Of a DNA stretch of 64,000 nt, positions 45,945 through 57,309 are shown in pieces (the first letter of the stretch is position 1; each line of letters starts with the position of its first letter). The position numbers and the translations under genes were made by a program. Origin of the DNA: Pelodera strongyloides. Its lineage: Eukaryota; Nematoda; Chromadorea; Rhabditida; Rhabditidae. Where the stretch lies: NCBI GenBank assembly GCA_036852015.1, contig JAANDG010000324.1, forward strand, positions 62,001-126,000, given 5' to 3'. A model generated the notes under the pieces. It did no database searches and was not told the origin of the DNA. It saw only the letters and a list, made by a program, of their open reading frames with translations.

Positions 45945-46030
45945 GTACCAGTCGTGTAGAATGTCAAGACCAAAAATCCCAGGTTCCGTTCCCGGACCCG
46001 GACGGTGCACAACTGTGAAAATAGGCAAAT
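45945..46030 (+). mobile_element. tRNA-derived SINE-like copy
   Basis: TCCCAGGTTCCGTTCCCGGA is followed by CCCGGACGGTGCACAACTG, with a small internal duplication of CCCGGA. Confidence 0.6.
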
Positions 46031-46503
46031 TATTTATAAAAAAACATTGCTTGCATGCATACTTAGTGTGACAAAGTAAACTAGCATAATAGCGGATGCC
46101 CTATAAAAATAGTTTGTCGCTTCAGTAAATTAAAAAGCTACGCCGCTACATAATATTGACATAATGAGGAGAACTGCGCATCAATGAATGGAAATGCAAT
46201 GGAAAACAACGCAAAAGAGAATACCTTTATAAACTCATGAGGGTGAGGGCCGCCCAGCCCTCATGGTTTATTTATGAATATTGTGTTGTAAAATAGATGT
46301 AATGTAAAGTACATCAAGTAGCCATAACCCTTTATCAGTAAGACAAAAGGCAAGAATGAGTATTTCTCCAAAGGTCACAACAGCTGCTAATTGAGAAACA
46401 CAGGAACACTCAAGTGTAAACAAGCATGCAAAAGCAACAAAGAAACTAATGATGAAACAAATGTTATATACATATTCCTACGGCATACTTGGCACACTTA
46501 CAC

Positions 46504-46650
46504 CTTCAAAGGTCGACTTCCCTTTCCTTGGTCTTCTCCCAGAAGCCCCAGACGTTCTTGTTCCGCAGATCGGCGCCACTCGGTCCATGTCGTGACCGTT
46601 CTTGTGTCACTGTCCGACATTCTCTTCTTTTTTTGTGATATTCGTGACAT
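46504..46650 (-). CDS. candidate first exon, product unknown
   Basis: On the minus strand ATG at 46650 opens 49 codons (MSRISQKKRMSDSDTRTVTT and on) up to a donor-like GTGTAAGT. A 40-codon frame starting MVPSEETRVATSKYTTEKVV at 46786-46664 lies just upstream on the same strand. Both have protein-like composition. The opposite strand also holds an exon-like piece (46711-46787, acceptor TTTCAG, donor GTAAGG), so the strand is not settled. Confidence 0.25.
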
Positions 46651-46995
46651 CTGATTTTTTTGTATTATAGGTTGGTAGTTTTATCAACTACGGGTGGTGA
46701 TCTTTCAGTATTGACTGGGATCGGTTCGACAACCTTTTCGGTTGTGTATTTGCTCGTTGCCACGCGGGTCTCTTCACTTGGCACCATGTAAGGTTTTATA
46801 CCGTGTGATGTGTGCACAATTGACAGATGATTACTTATTCAATCAATTACTGACAAATATATGTATATGTAGACTGAAGCAAAGGTTGTTGGTCGAAACG
46901 ATATCGACTAGTTTCTCTTGGTCCTTTTATAGCGGGCGTTCTCATTTCTCCGTTTCATCCGTTCGTTTCTTTACTATACATACCGAGATTGGGCG

Positions 46996-47505
46996 TGTTA
47001 TAAGAAGTTGGAAATGGAGAAGAAGGAAGGAGATTCTGGTCAAAGGAAGAAGATGATTCTGATTCCGAAGCTCAGACTAAACCTTCAACTGGTCGGAGAG
47101 TGAGAAGGTGCTCGGATTCCGAAGAGACCAGGCAATAAAAAGTTGGTTCATTTACATTTTTTTCTTCATTTTTCGCTTCATTTACATTTTTATTGTTTAT
47201 TACCCTGTGTGTTATTACTGCCTTTTCTGAGCATTTGTCTGATCGCGGCCTTTGGTACATTCCGTCTGAAAGGCTCTGCCTCTGCCCATCTATAATGTGA
47301 CACGAACCTATACAAAATGGTTATTTTCTAGAGAGATTGAGTCGCGTTTGAGAAAGGGAACAAGAAAAGGTAAGCTCCTCTGAAGAAAGTCAAACATCCG
47401 AATCCGAGAACAATGTTCGGAATCCGAATCTCAGAAGAAATTCTGGGCCGACTGGTTATCTGTAACCGGTGGCACCTCAGCGTGGACTGCACGATATAGA
47501 GAGGT
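46996..47505 (+). CDS. candidate acidic exons, product unknown
   Basis: Two pieces look coding. One runs about 47007-47135 and reads FWSKEEDDSDSEAQ before a stop. The other runs about 47400-47501 and reads SESESQKKFWADWLSVTGG up to a 'gtcagt' donor-like site. They share an S/D/E-rich stretch followed by an FW pair, so one may be a partial duplicate of the other. No family is assigned. Confidence 0.22.
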
Positions 47506-47599
47506 CAGTCAGTAATTGCATTGTAAGTCGCGGGGTTTAAATTATACGGTGGTCAAGGGGTTTGCATGCGGTTTATTTTGGAAAGCACCGATCTGGTTT

Positions 47600-47835
47600 T
47601 AAAAAATTCAAAGCGGCGGACATCTGGTTTTGAAACGAATTGTTAAAACACCCTTCCCATGTATTCTATGCAAATTTTCTGTGATCGTCCGAGACAGGAG
47701 GGTACATATTACGTATAGTACATGGGAACAAGGATCAGTGAACCGTGTATAAATCCTTTTTAAAACATCTACGGAATATTCAAATAGGAGGTGTTTTACT
47801 TGCACCCGGGGGGGGGGGGGGGGGGGTGGTGGGAA
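47600..47835. repeat. imperfect element remnant and poly-G run
   Basis: CTCCCATGTATTCTATGC-like sequence around 47650-47700 resembles the inner part of subfamily G MITEs in decayed form. A run of about 18 G lies at 47809-47826. Confidence 0.4.
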
Positions 47836-48248
47836 AGGGGTGTGAAGCTGTTTTGAATTTCGGTGAACAATGTACAATCTGAACCTGGAAGGTTGCATAA
47901 GTTCATACAAACAATACAATCTTTACTCCCAACTTTATGACAATGTAACTGCATATGCAATAGATTTTTCTTCAAAAAATTTGACAGTGATCCGGGAATC
48001 TGTGAAGACAGATCATCATGATAGGGTGTCACAAAGAAGCGACATGGAGGGTACGTTGACAACGCGTGTCAAAGGGTGTCAAACAGAGCGACAAAGGGTG
48101 CCCCACTTGTGTCAGTTGCATATTTTTGCGAGGACTTACAGCCCAGATTTCGCCCTCATATCGCACACCCTCTCTTGCCTGTCTGAGAAGATATCTGTCT
48201 CTCTCCAACAAACGCACTATCTCACTTCGGCGGCCGATAAGAGACATT

Positions 48249-48597
48249 GCAAGAGGGGGTATATATGCGACTTTGCAAAACGTGCAACCACTGGGCGTCG
48301 TGGCGGGCGCCTGTAAGCCAGCTTCTAGGCAGTAGAGAGTGGTGGATGGAGTGAGGTCGGGAGTTCTGGGCGCTGTCTCTATGTCGGCGACCGGACGTCC
48401 GTGCCAAGCGACGCGTCGCCAGGGGATTGTCCGGGGAGCTGGGCGATTCCTGGGCGGACAAGGAGGTGCGTACGGCTCAGGGCCCAAAGGCAGCAGGCAA
48501 AAGCACCCGCGCGTTGACAGTGGCCGGATCGCGTCCGCGAGACATCTGAGCTTCCTCAGCCTGATCAACACCTTCAGACCCACTCTCGTTTTGCTGT
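48249..48597 (-). repeat. GC-rich dispersed repeat, copy 2
   Basis: Inverted partner of 652-1002, nearly identical. A longer minus-strand frame (48604-48029) runs through it into unrelated flanking sequence, which argues against the frame being a conserved gene. Confidence 0.85.
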
Positions 48598-48934
48598 TTT
48601 GCATGTTTGTGCATATCCTTTGTTTTACAAGAGAGGCAAGGTAGATTATTTTTCATTGCATTTACTTTCCAAAACATTTGTTTACCGTGCATGTCGTTGT
48701 GTTTTACTCTGTATGTATGTCTATGACCATTTGTGTGTTGTTGAGTGTGTGTATTTATGCATATATGTTTGTGATAGAAAAAAATTAGGAGATGTTCTTT
48801 TGTAACAAAAGAGAATCCAAAAATCGTTAACAATTGTCCCAGAAAAAAACCAATAAACAAAAAGGTAGCATTTTTTATTTCTGAAAACAATGCTCCAACT
48901 TTCGCAAGTCGTATTTCAAAATTATTCTACTCCA

Positions 48935-49025
48935 TTGCAGTCTGTGGAGTTCGCGTTGTTTTTCAAGATAATCCCTGATTCCGTTCCCAGACGGTGCAAA
49001 ACTGAAAATAGGTGATTTATTAAAA
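48935..49025 (+). mobile_element. tRNA-derived SINE-like copy
   Basis: GATTCCGTTCCCAGACGGTG is followed by CAAAACTGAAAATAGGTGAT and an A/T tail. Confidence 0.6.
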
Positions 49026-49280
49026 ACTAATGCAGTGTCCTGTAGGTGATGCGATCCATTGTTACATTTTGCACGTATACTTTATATGTATTCATTTCTA
49101 AGTTGTTTCTGAATTAATCAGTAAGCGATGAATTTTTTCACACTATGGAATAGACAAATAATAATAGCAAAACTTGCATGATAGGGGAATGGGGAAAAGC
49201 ACCGGCGAGAACCAATATCATTTTAAAACGTACAAAATGTAATTGACCTTTGGAAAAAAACCCTTTACTCTATTGATTAA

Positions 49281-49443
49281 AGCGAAATACTAGCCCCTTT
49301 GGAAAATTTGCATATGATAAGCAAATCCTATGTATCCTATGCTAATTTTGCACGATCGTCCACGGCAATCGTGCAAAATTAGCATATGATACATAGGATT
49401 TGCTTATCATATGCAAATTTTCCAAAGCGGCTAGTATTTCGCT
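49281..49443. mobile_element. MITE, subfamily G, near-perfect hairpin
   Basis: 163 bp with TTAA on both sides and AGCGAAATACTAGCCCC ends. Homologous to 25614-25776; the few differences between copies indicate recent activity. Confidence 0.88.
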
Positions 49444-50159
49444 TTAAAACTGAGTTTTAGTGGTTTAGTTTTTTTTCCCGTGCGAATTCAATGGTACAGT
49501 GATTCGCGTTAGTTGCAATGTAACAATGGTTTGAACGTAAAACAAGTCAACATGACGCACGTTTCGTGAACTGTCTCAAATAATCCTACAGCACCGTCAA
49601 ACACTTCTTACGGAATCACACAGATGGTTTGAAAAAGTAATAATAATGTGTCGGAATCCGGATTGCGAGCCAGTGCGGTAGAAAATTACTATTTGAAAAA
49701 ATTGTATTGCAATATACAGAAAAATACCTGGATGGTGAAGATTCGCCTTTCCTTGTCGATAAGTACTTGGCAATATCGTGCTATCCAACGGCGCACTGTG
49801 TCGTGCCCATACATATACAGGACACGGTCTAGTAGTACAAACCGCGCACAGTCGATTGTTTGATGAGTAGCATTGGGTACAAGTACCCATTAACTAAAAC
49901 AATAAAATTATAATAATGGTAATAGCAGTGACAGTATTAACTACATACTACTAATAATTCTATACGAATACTACCACCAATAACAATATAACTGATAATA
50001 ATACTAATAATATCAATATTAGTAGTAATACTATTAACAATAATAATGATAATAACAATAATGATAACAGGAAAACGTATAAAACTAACATTCTATTCCT
50101 TCATTATGCTGGACGTCATTGTTGAACTCCTCATCATCAGACTTTGTGTCTGATGTTAA

Positions 50160-50569
50160 AGGGTCAGGCCCATTTCAAATGACCCCTATTTTTGACGATT
50201 CCATCTGATTCTTCATGTCATATATAGTAGGATACGATATTTTTCTAATTTTCAAGCGCAAAATTCACGCAGTATTCGGCAATTTACCATTGCCAGTCAT
50301 ACCCAACTATTTATCGCAGTTGTCACGCCCCTTCGCGCTAATTGGGCAATATGCTCTATTGGGAGTGGCAATTGCGATATTGGCCAATCAGCGCGAAGGG
50401 GCGTACAAACTGCGATAAATAGTTGGGTATGACTGCCCACGGTAAATTGCCGAATAGTGTGTGAATTTTGCGCTTGAAAATTAGAAAAACATTGCATCCT
50501 ACTATATATGACATGAAGAATCAGATGGAATCATCAAAAATAGGGGTCATTTGAGATGGGCCTGACCCT
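50160..50569. mobile_element. MITE, subfamily B
   Basis: 410 bp. TTAA is present on the left and a TTAT variant on the right, within a longer flank repeat GATGTTAA. It closely matches 28633-29042. Confidence 0.85.
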
Positions 50570-51300
50570 TTATGATGTTAAGGTGATTATTTCCACCTCA
50601 GGCACTAATGCCTAGTTGGACGTACCATTACCTAAATAATTAAAACAATCATTTTCGCAAAGATATAAATAAATTAAGAATGATAATTTTCTCAAAAATG
50701 ATGCTAAACACAAGAGTACATTTAGGGCAAACAGTTATAGAAAAAAAGAGTACTCACATCTAATGGTTGTAATCGTGGCTCAACAGTGCCCATTGTGTTT
50801 CACTACATTCGCGGGGCGTATCCTGTAATTGGTATGCAAGGTACGGTACGGGTACGGGTACGGGTACGGTGTCAGGTTGTCCGTAATTGTAAATTCGGCG
50901 TCGCTCAAAGACCTCTCACCGGGTTGTGCCTGGGTAATTACGTAGGCCAATTATACAATAAACAGATATAAAAGTCCTCTAGTCTCGAGTCCGCGTCCTA
51001 GCGACTTATTATTGATTGAATTGATCTATAGGTTGAGTAAAACAAAAAGTGTTCCGGAGGACCATGAAATATGTGACAAGAAGCTATGTGGAATTAAAAA
51101 AACAATAGAACAGAAATAACAACAAATACTATGTGGCATATTTACTAAAAGCGTGCAAGCGGCTACTAGGAAAGTGCAAAAGTTTCACTCAAGTGCTCAA
51201 GAAAGAAGACAGAATGTGGAATCAAAATAGTGTTTGTCAATTAAAATGATGCTGAAAGATTGTTTAACTCAACTCATCTAAACTCCAAAGAAACAACTCA
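50570..51300. other. stretch without a recognised gene
   Basis: AT-rich unique sequence. A short GGTACGGGTACGGGTACGGG run lies at about 50843-50870. Confidence 0.5.
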
Positions 51301-51331
51301 ATAAACATAATACACATCATCACACAACATT

Positions 51332-51392
51332 CTCACACACACGCACACACACACACACACACGCACACACACACACACACGCACGCACACAC

Positions 51393-51439
<47 letters not shown>
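51332..51439. repeat. (AC)n microsatellite with interspersed GCAC
   Basis: About 108 bp of CA repeats with GC interruptions. Confidence 0.95.
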
Positions 51440-51441
<2 letters not shown>

Positions 51442-51600
51442 AATTAAATTCCTTCCGGCCTCTCTTGCCAGCTGACGCGGCCTCAAATAATTCTACAACA
51501 CCGTCAAACCTTCTTACAGAATCACACAGATGGAGAATACTTTCGCAATCTTCCGAAGAAGGCCGTTATAATCTATAGTGCCAAATAGGCATATAGTAAA

Positions 51601-51920
51601 CCAGACGGTCGAAGAGCCCTTGCGGGCTCTTCTCCGTCTGCTGGTGGGATCGGCCTTCGGCCTTACTAATTTTATGCATAAAAATTGTGGTATTTATGTC
51701 CTGCTTGCAATCTATTCCCCTTTTGTAAGAAACAAATGAGCATTCTTCCTGGAAGCAATTCCTAACTTAACGCCTGAAACGTACTCATGACGGAGCTGTT
51801 TGCCTTGCTCCTGAGCTCTGACTCTCCTTTTATGAAAGAGCGATTGAGATGCTCTAATTTTCGTGGCGATCACACGCGGCTGCAAACAAAAAAGTAAAGT
51901 CCTCGCTTGTAATAAGAAGA
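51601..51920 (-). mobile_element. Helitron-like element, second subfamily
   Basis: The plus strand starts CCAGACGGTC then a GAAGAGCCC-TTGC-GGGCTCTTC hairpin. It ends AATAAGAAGA before T, the complement of a TC start after A. It is 320 bp long and lacks the tRNA-like core seen at 25303. Confidence 0.75.
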
Positions 51921-52078
51921 TAGTATCTATGTCCTCCAAATGGGCAACATATGAACGCCGTCTCATGGAGCGTTAGTCGTCTGTGGTCCAATAAGCCGAA
52001 TTTTGTGCTGAATAAAGTGCTAAAGTGCTGAATATGTCTGAATAAGGTGGTATTCACATAGAATTTATTGACAAAACA

Positions 52079-52182
52079 AAAAATTTGGAACGCTTCACGA
52101 ATTTGCGTGTCATCCTTGCGCAGGGGCCATGCTAATCTTCTCTGTATTGTTCCAATTTTAGTATATGTTCACCGAAGTGAAC
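52079..52182 (-). ncRNA. U6: U6 spliceosomal snRNA
   Basis: U6 pairs with the 5' splice site and with U2 and forms the catalytic core of the spliceosome. The minus strand starts GTTCACTTCGGTGAACATAT, a 5' stem-loop (GTTCAC/GTGAAC with a TTCG-like loop). It continues with TACTAAAATTGGAACAATAC, ACAGAGA, then AGCATGGCCCCTGCGCAAGG and the 3' part ending CGTTCCAAATTTTTT. The ACAGAGA box, AGC triad and internal stem-loop bases are intact, and the T-run is a Pol III terminator. An AGATAAAAAG TATA-like element lies about 20 bp upstream. It looks like a functional copy, not a retrocopy. Confidence 0.95.
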
Positions 52183-52438
52183 GGTTGGATTTCTTTTTAT
52201 CTCCTTGTATACTAGTGTATAACAAGCGGCGCACCTTAGGCATGCTCTTAGAGAGTGTTATTGCCGACGCAGACGCGAGTACCCTTGATGGCCAAAGAAC
52301 ACTCAGTAACGGGCTGCCTTCCAATTCAAATGCCCTTTATTGATTGTAGTGTAAACAATTATATAAAGTTTTCCAAGGAGCCCAGTATATGTTTAGTTCA
52401 TGGCACTATGATCTTCCTTTGTGCGCCTATTTATTTAA

Positions 52439-52604
52439 AGCGACGTATTGGCCGGTTTCTGAATTGCATCGTGGACAACTGAATTTCTACGTAGTTATGC
52501 TAAGTTTCTCATATTCAGCTGGATTTTTTATTCTAATTTATGTTTATGTGCATAAGCAGCATAAGAAAACTCGATTTGTTTCAAAAACCGATCGGTATTT
52601 CGCT
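52439..52604. mobile_element. MITE, subfamily F
   Basis: Starts AGCGACGTATTGGCCGG after TTAA and ends CCGATCGGTATTTCGCT before TTCAA. It contains ATCGTGGACAACTGAATT. Confidence 0.75.
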
Positions 52605-52769
52605 TCAAATTCAATTTTAAGATGGTTGTCCCACCGAAATGGTAGGACTCCAAAAATTGGTACTCGTGGTCTCTACCGAGGCCCGTTGAGTTTTTAGATA
52701 TTTCATTGGTCATGGTAGCCGTGTTCTCTTGGGCAGTGGTAGCGGTAGATCGGGGGCGCGGTTACAAAC

Positions 52770-53035
52770 TGACTACATGGGAAACTAAAAACCCCGATTT
52801 CGCCCCGATCAAGTCCCTCAAAACATCGGGCCGTGATCGGGGCGAAAACGCGGTTTTTCGACAAATGATCGGGACGAAATCTGGGTTTTTTGAAATAACC
52901 GGGGCGAAATCCGGCCTTGTTCCCAATTATGCCCTGTTTATTTGTGATCGGGGCGAAATCGGGACGTTTGTGGGGTTTTTTTTTTGTTGAAAAAGTCGGG
53001 GCGAAATCGGGGTTTTCACTTTCTTGTGTAATCAG
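52770..53035. repeat. irregular GGGGCGAAATC repeats
   Basis: About ten diverged copies of a short GATCGGGGCGAAATC-like word lie in one orientation at uneven spacing. Both strands stay open over them. Confidence 0.7.
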
Positions 53036-53209
53036 TGGTACTCTGCAATTCACAACATTTTTTATTAGAACCAACTGCTTGGGGTTCAAACGCGTCTTGT
53101 TATTCAATATTTTACTTCATACGACCATCAAAATAATGCATTAGCTAATACTTGTGATTTACTTGGCAAAGGAATAAAGCATTAATGGATTTGAAACTAG
53201 TTATTCCGC

Positions 53210-53295
53210 GTTGTTGTCATGTCGCGATGAATGTGAATATCGCAGGTTCCGTTCCCGGACGGTGCATAACTGAAAATAGAGGATTTAAAAAAACA
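53210..53295 (+). mobile_element. tRNA-derived SINE-like copy
   Basis: GCAGGTTCCGTTCCCGGACG is followed by GTGCATAACTGAAAATAGAG and an A-rich tail. Confidence 0.6.
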
Positions 53296-54208
53296 TTGTC
53301 TTCCTATGAATGCTATTTATGACTGCGTTTATGAGCTTTTTATGACTGAACTTGTGAATCTACGAAATAACTTAATGATCATTTGCAAGGTTTTGGCAGA
53401 AGATTAGTCACTCCCGAGAGAGTGAGAGAGAATCAGGTATATTTGGGTTTCTCTTGAATGTACATACGGAATTTAATTGCTGTTATCAATGCTACAATTA
53501 TAATGAATCAGCATGTCGAAAAGAGTTAGTAATGAATTAAATCCAGAATTAATGAAGCGTAGAGCGAACATCAATGGCATCTCCCAATCCCATTGATTGG
53601 GGATACTTCCTTCAACGCGTTGTAATACATGTTGGGTGAACATGTTAGTCTTAGGATCTGTTGGCTTGATAAACTCATGTTGTCTTGGTATTATGAATTG
53701 TATTAGAATATTATAATAAAGTCGTCAAGTGATTTATACGGCGAGAGGTCACATCATACAAACAAGCAAGCACAAGCGTAATGAAATCCGGCTGGTTCTA
53801 TGCACGGAGAAGAGAGAGAGACTTAGACTACGATATTAGATATTTCCCATGTTTAACTATCTTACAACTATCTTACAGCGTATTTTCTGGAACTCGTGCA
53901 CCTCATGGTTCTTCTCATTCAGGTGTCCTTTTAGTGTGAAGTTTGTTCGGCGTCCGCAAAAGGCTGTGCAGTTGTACTCAAGTTGATTAATAATAATAGT
54001 TTATTGGTAATGAAACAGCACAAATAAGAACATGCACAATAATACAAATAGTACACAGCAAAAAAAAAAACCAAATGGTTACCCTAAGATGAAGTGCCTT
54101 ACGACACATACATACTAATAAGGGACCTAGTGACCAAAAAAAAATAAATTCAAAGCAAATTAGGAATGATATTCGAAACATAATATTTATAGGAAAACAA
54201 CAAGATTA

Positions 54209-55645
54209 CTAATTGATATAGAACATAGGCACCGGTTTGTTAAATATGTCTAAAGAATCGAGAAGCAATTTAAGATTATCTTTATAATCGGTGAAATCGT
54301 TGATACATGGTGGCAATTTATTTACATACACTGCAATGCGGAGGAAATACCAATTAGGGTCCTTATATTTCTTATTTCTTTTTATAATGACATACCTATG
54401 CGGCCGACAAGGACGGTCTGAAACCGTACTTTTAGGATTACGTAACTATTAATGGGAAAAACAAATTTGCCCATGGCCATCTTGAGAAAGGTTGACGTAT
54501 CGATTTTTCGGCGTCGAATAAACATAGGTTCCATATTCAACACACGTAATCTTGTTTTATAGGATCCACTACTTACGTTATTTCTACCGCATATGACTTT
54601 GGAAAACAGACGCAGTGGCCTTTCCAATACTTGAGTTAAAGCTGAGCTGTATTTTGGGTTGAAAATCTCGCTACCGTATTCAAGGATTGGGCGTACATAG
54701 GTTACAAATAATTTCACATAACTAGCAAGTGATAAATTGCTAAAAACATTTAATAATTGTTTACACCTCAGGATTGCTATAGCACTCTTAGAATGAATGT
54801 GGGCCGAAAATGTTAACTTTTCATCAACAAGAATACCTAAATCTCTTATCCTTTGGGTAGGGGATATAGTTTGTCCATCGATAGTGAATGCAGTTTGAGG
54901 ATTACGAGCGCCAAGATGCAGGACTGCAAGTTTGTCAGAAGCCAATGGTAGCTGCCAATCCTCTGCCCAGCGATTCACAACGTCGATAGCCAATTGTAGA
55001 TCGACAGCACTCTCTGAATATATTTTGAGATCATCCGCGAATAGAGCAATTTTAACGTTACGAGGCATAAGACTCGGCAGTTCATTTATATAGATCAAAA
55101 ACAAGAGTGGGCCTAAAACGGTGCCTTGTGGGACATCAGACTTTGATACGAAACCTTTAGAAAATGATGAATTAATTTTAACAAACGAAATTCTATTGGA
55201 TAAAAATGCATTCAGCCACCTCAGCAACATATCAGAGAATCCAAATAGCTTACATTTTTCTAAAAGTTTTGAATGGACCACTTTATCGAATGCTTTTCTA
55301 AAATCGAAATAAACACAATCGATATGTTTTCTATTGCCAATCGGAAATTACTTGGAGCAGTTGCGTAGTACAACTTTTTCCCTTAAGAAATCCATACTGT
55401 ACATTGCTGAAGTTACCTCTAAAAACTGACCGAATGGAATAAGAAATAATCGATTCCATAACTCGACAAATAGGAGAAGTTAAGGTAACAGGACGGTAAT
55501 TTTCAGGGTTTGTTTTTGACCCCTTTTTATGGAGAGGGATTACAAATCCTTGTTTCCATTGCATTGGCAAGGTCGCTTCATAATAAGAGGTACTGAATAT
55601 TATAGATAAAGATATTGACAATGCAATGGAAGTTTTTTTCAAACA
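54209..55645 (-). mobile_element. 5'-truncated non-LTR retrotransposon (LINE family 3)
   Basis: On the minus strand the frame at 55645-55331 carries WKQGFVIPLHKKGSKTNPEN. A frameshift near 55320 leads into 55281-54415 with YFDFRKAFDKVVHSKLL, DVPQGTVLGPLLFLIYINEL and FADD. A second frameshift near 54415 leads into a tail ending FNKPVPMFYIN at the stop at 54209. With these two shifts the RT domain and C-terminus are present. Endonuclease is absent. The copy abuts an oppositely oriented LINE family 1 fragment at about 55646. Sequence below 54209 is likely its 3' untranslated region. Confidence 0.85.
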
Positions 55646-55755
55646 CACTTCACTCGCAGCTCTTTACTGAGCAATTCGTTCTTTCATAGAACGGTGCGAT
55701 GGTATCACTTGCTCCCGGACGACGTTATCACTGCACCCTCCGGTGCCTCATTTAA

Positions 55756-56169
55756 AGGATCGCAGTCACTTCAAAATCGTCGTTTTTCTTCGAGTTTACT
55801 TGTATTTAGTAAAGAATAGAGACAAATACTTTACCAAAACCGAATAATTTGAATTCCAACTCAGGGAGTGAACAAGTAGAAACCGCAGGATCACGAAACG
55901 TGTTCATACAGCTGCTTCCCGATCGGGAGTATGCAAATTATTTCGGCAAATATCTGCATATTATATCTTTACATATACTGCAAGGGTCTGCAGGCATATC
56001 ACTACACGTTTCATAATCCCGCGGTAGTTAAGTAGAACTACTTTTCTACTTGTTCACCCCCTGAGTTGGAATTCAAATTATTCGGTTTTGGTAAAGTATT
56101 TTTCTTTATTCTTTATTAAATTCGAGTAAACTCGAAGCAAAATGATGATTTTGGAGTGACTGCGATCCT
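55756..56169. mobile_element. MITE, subfamily E
   Basis: 414 bp with TTAA on both sides and ends AGGATCGCAGTCACTTC. The arms pair through GAATTCCAACTCAGGG. Confidence 0.88.
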
Positions 56170-56173
56170 TTAA

Positions 56174-56623
56174 AGGGAGAGGCCCACGAGAAAAAAGTTT
56201 TCCTCAATTTACTTGCACATAATGTCCGGAATTTCAGAAAGGTTACTGTGAAAACAGCATTTCTTTGAACCTATAACTCACAGGGTTATTCCCCGGCAAA
56301 CAGTTCGGCCAGGTACCGTAGCCAGCAACGTCAAAATACGTTTATACGGTTTATATTCGTCCCTTAGCATTCTTTCTCTACATAATAATTGTTAAACGAA
56401 TGAAGAACATTCCTACGATTGTAAGAAAGCGTTTCCAAGACTGTAATGCCCTGAAAGCGCAGAAACTGCTTTTGACTACGGTACCTCGCCGAACTGTTTG
56501 CCGGGGAATAACTCTGTGAGTTCTAGGCTTCAAGCAATGCGGTTTTCACAGTAATATTTCTGAAATTCCGGACATTCTTTACAAATAAATTGAGGAAAAC
56601 TTTTTTCTCGTGGGCCTCTCCCT
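56174..56623. mobile_element. MITE, subfamily C
   Basis: 450 bp with TTAA on both sides and ends AGGGAGAGGCCCACGAG. Homologous to 14803-15241. Confidence 0.88.
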
Positions 56624-57309
56624 TTAAGTCACGACTGGAAAAGCTAAACCTTCTCGAACTACTACACGTGCACCTCCGTTGATTGTCATGTTGCTTTGCC
56701 CTGTGATTTTGCCTTATCCTTCTTTTTAATTTGTTTGTCTGATTTTTATGGATTGCAACGGGCATACCTACTCACTCTGAAATGTCTATGCCTAAACCCG
56801 TTATGTAGCAATTTGGATCGCACAGTCACCTCACTCTCACACGTGTCACAGTTATAAATGCAAGTATTGAGCCTAGGTCGTTCGGTGAATTTAGCCACTG
56901 ACGTAACCTTGGGTCTGTGCACGCTTATGTGTGTTAGTGTCCGTTAGTGACCAGCTACTGTTTTTGTAGTGCTCGGCTAATACACGCTCTTGATATAAGT
57001 CCCAAAAAAATCCCACTTTTGTGTCCTTATCTCCTCTCAATAGATCTCATTTGTTTTTCAAACATTTTACTCTGTGTTTGCTTTTGTGCGCATCTCCTTG
57101 ATGTAATAAATTATTATTATGATATTGGGTGACGTCTTGAGGGGTATATTTAGAGGGTTCACTACCTTTACAGTATCTATATTATATGTATTCAAAATTT
57201 TACTCCACGCAACAGTATTATCTATAGCTTTACTTTGTGCTGGGTTTATTATTGATACTAATGCGTAGTAGTCATTTCAAATAACAATTTATGCATCTTC
57301 ATACTTACT

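Larger units (their letters stand above)
55646..56700 (+). mobile_element. LINE family 1 3' fragment split by two MITEs
   Basis: 55646-55751 and 56624-56700 match the complement of 30840-31010, the C-terminal coding end of LINE family 1. The interruption falls at a TTTAAG in the target and contains subfamilies E and C back to back, sharing a TTAA. Confidence 0.8.

Noticed and set aside
47007..47135. Possible eIF3c-like N-terminus (FWSKEEDDSDSEAQ)
   Set aside because: The resemblance is limited to a short acidic, low-complexity stretch, and no downstream eIF3c domain is visible.
48029..48604. 191-codon minus-strand ORF through the GC-rich repeat
   Set aside because: The homologous copy at 652-1002 continues into unrelated sequence, so the frame is not conserved beyond the repeat. 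GC-rich DNA opens several frames at once.
51298..51486. Valine/cysteine-rich minus-strand ORF
   Set aside because: It is created by the (AC)n microsatellite.
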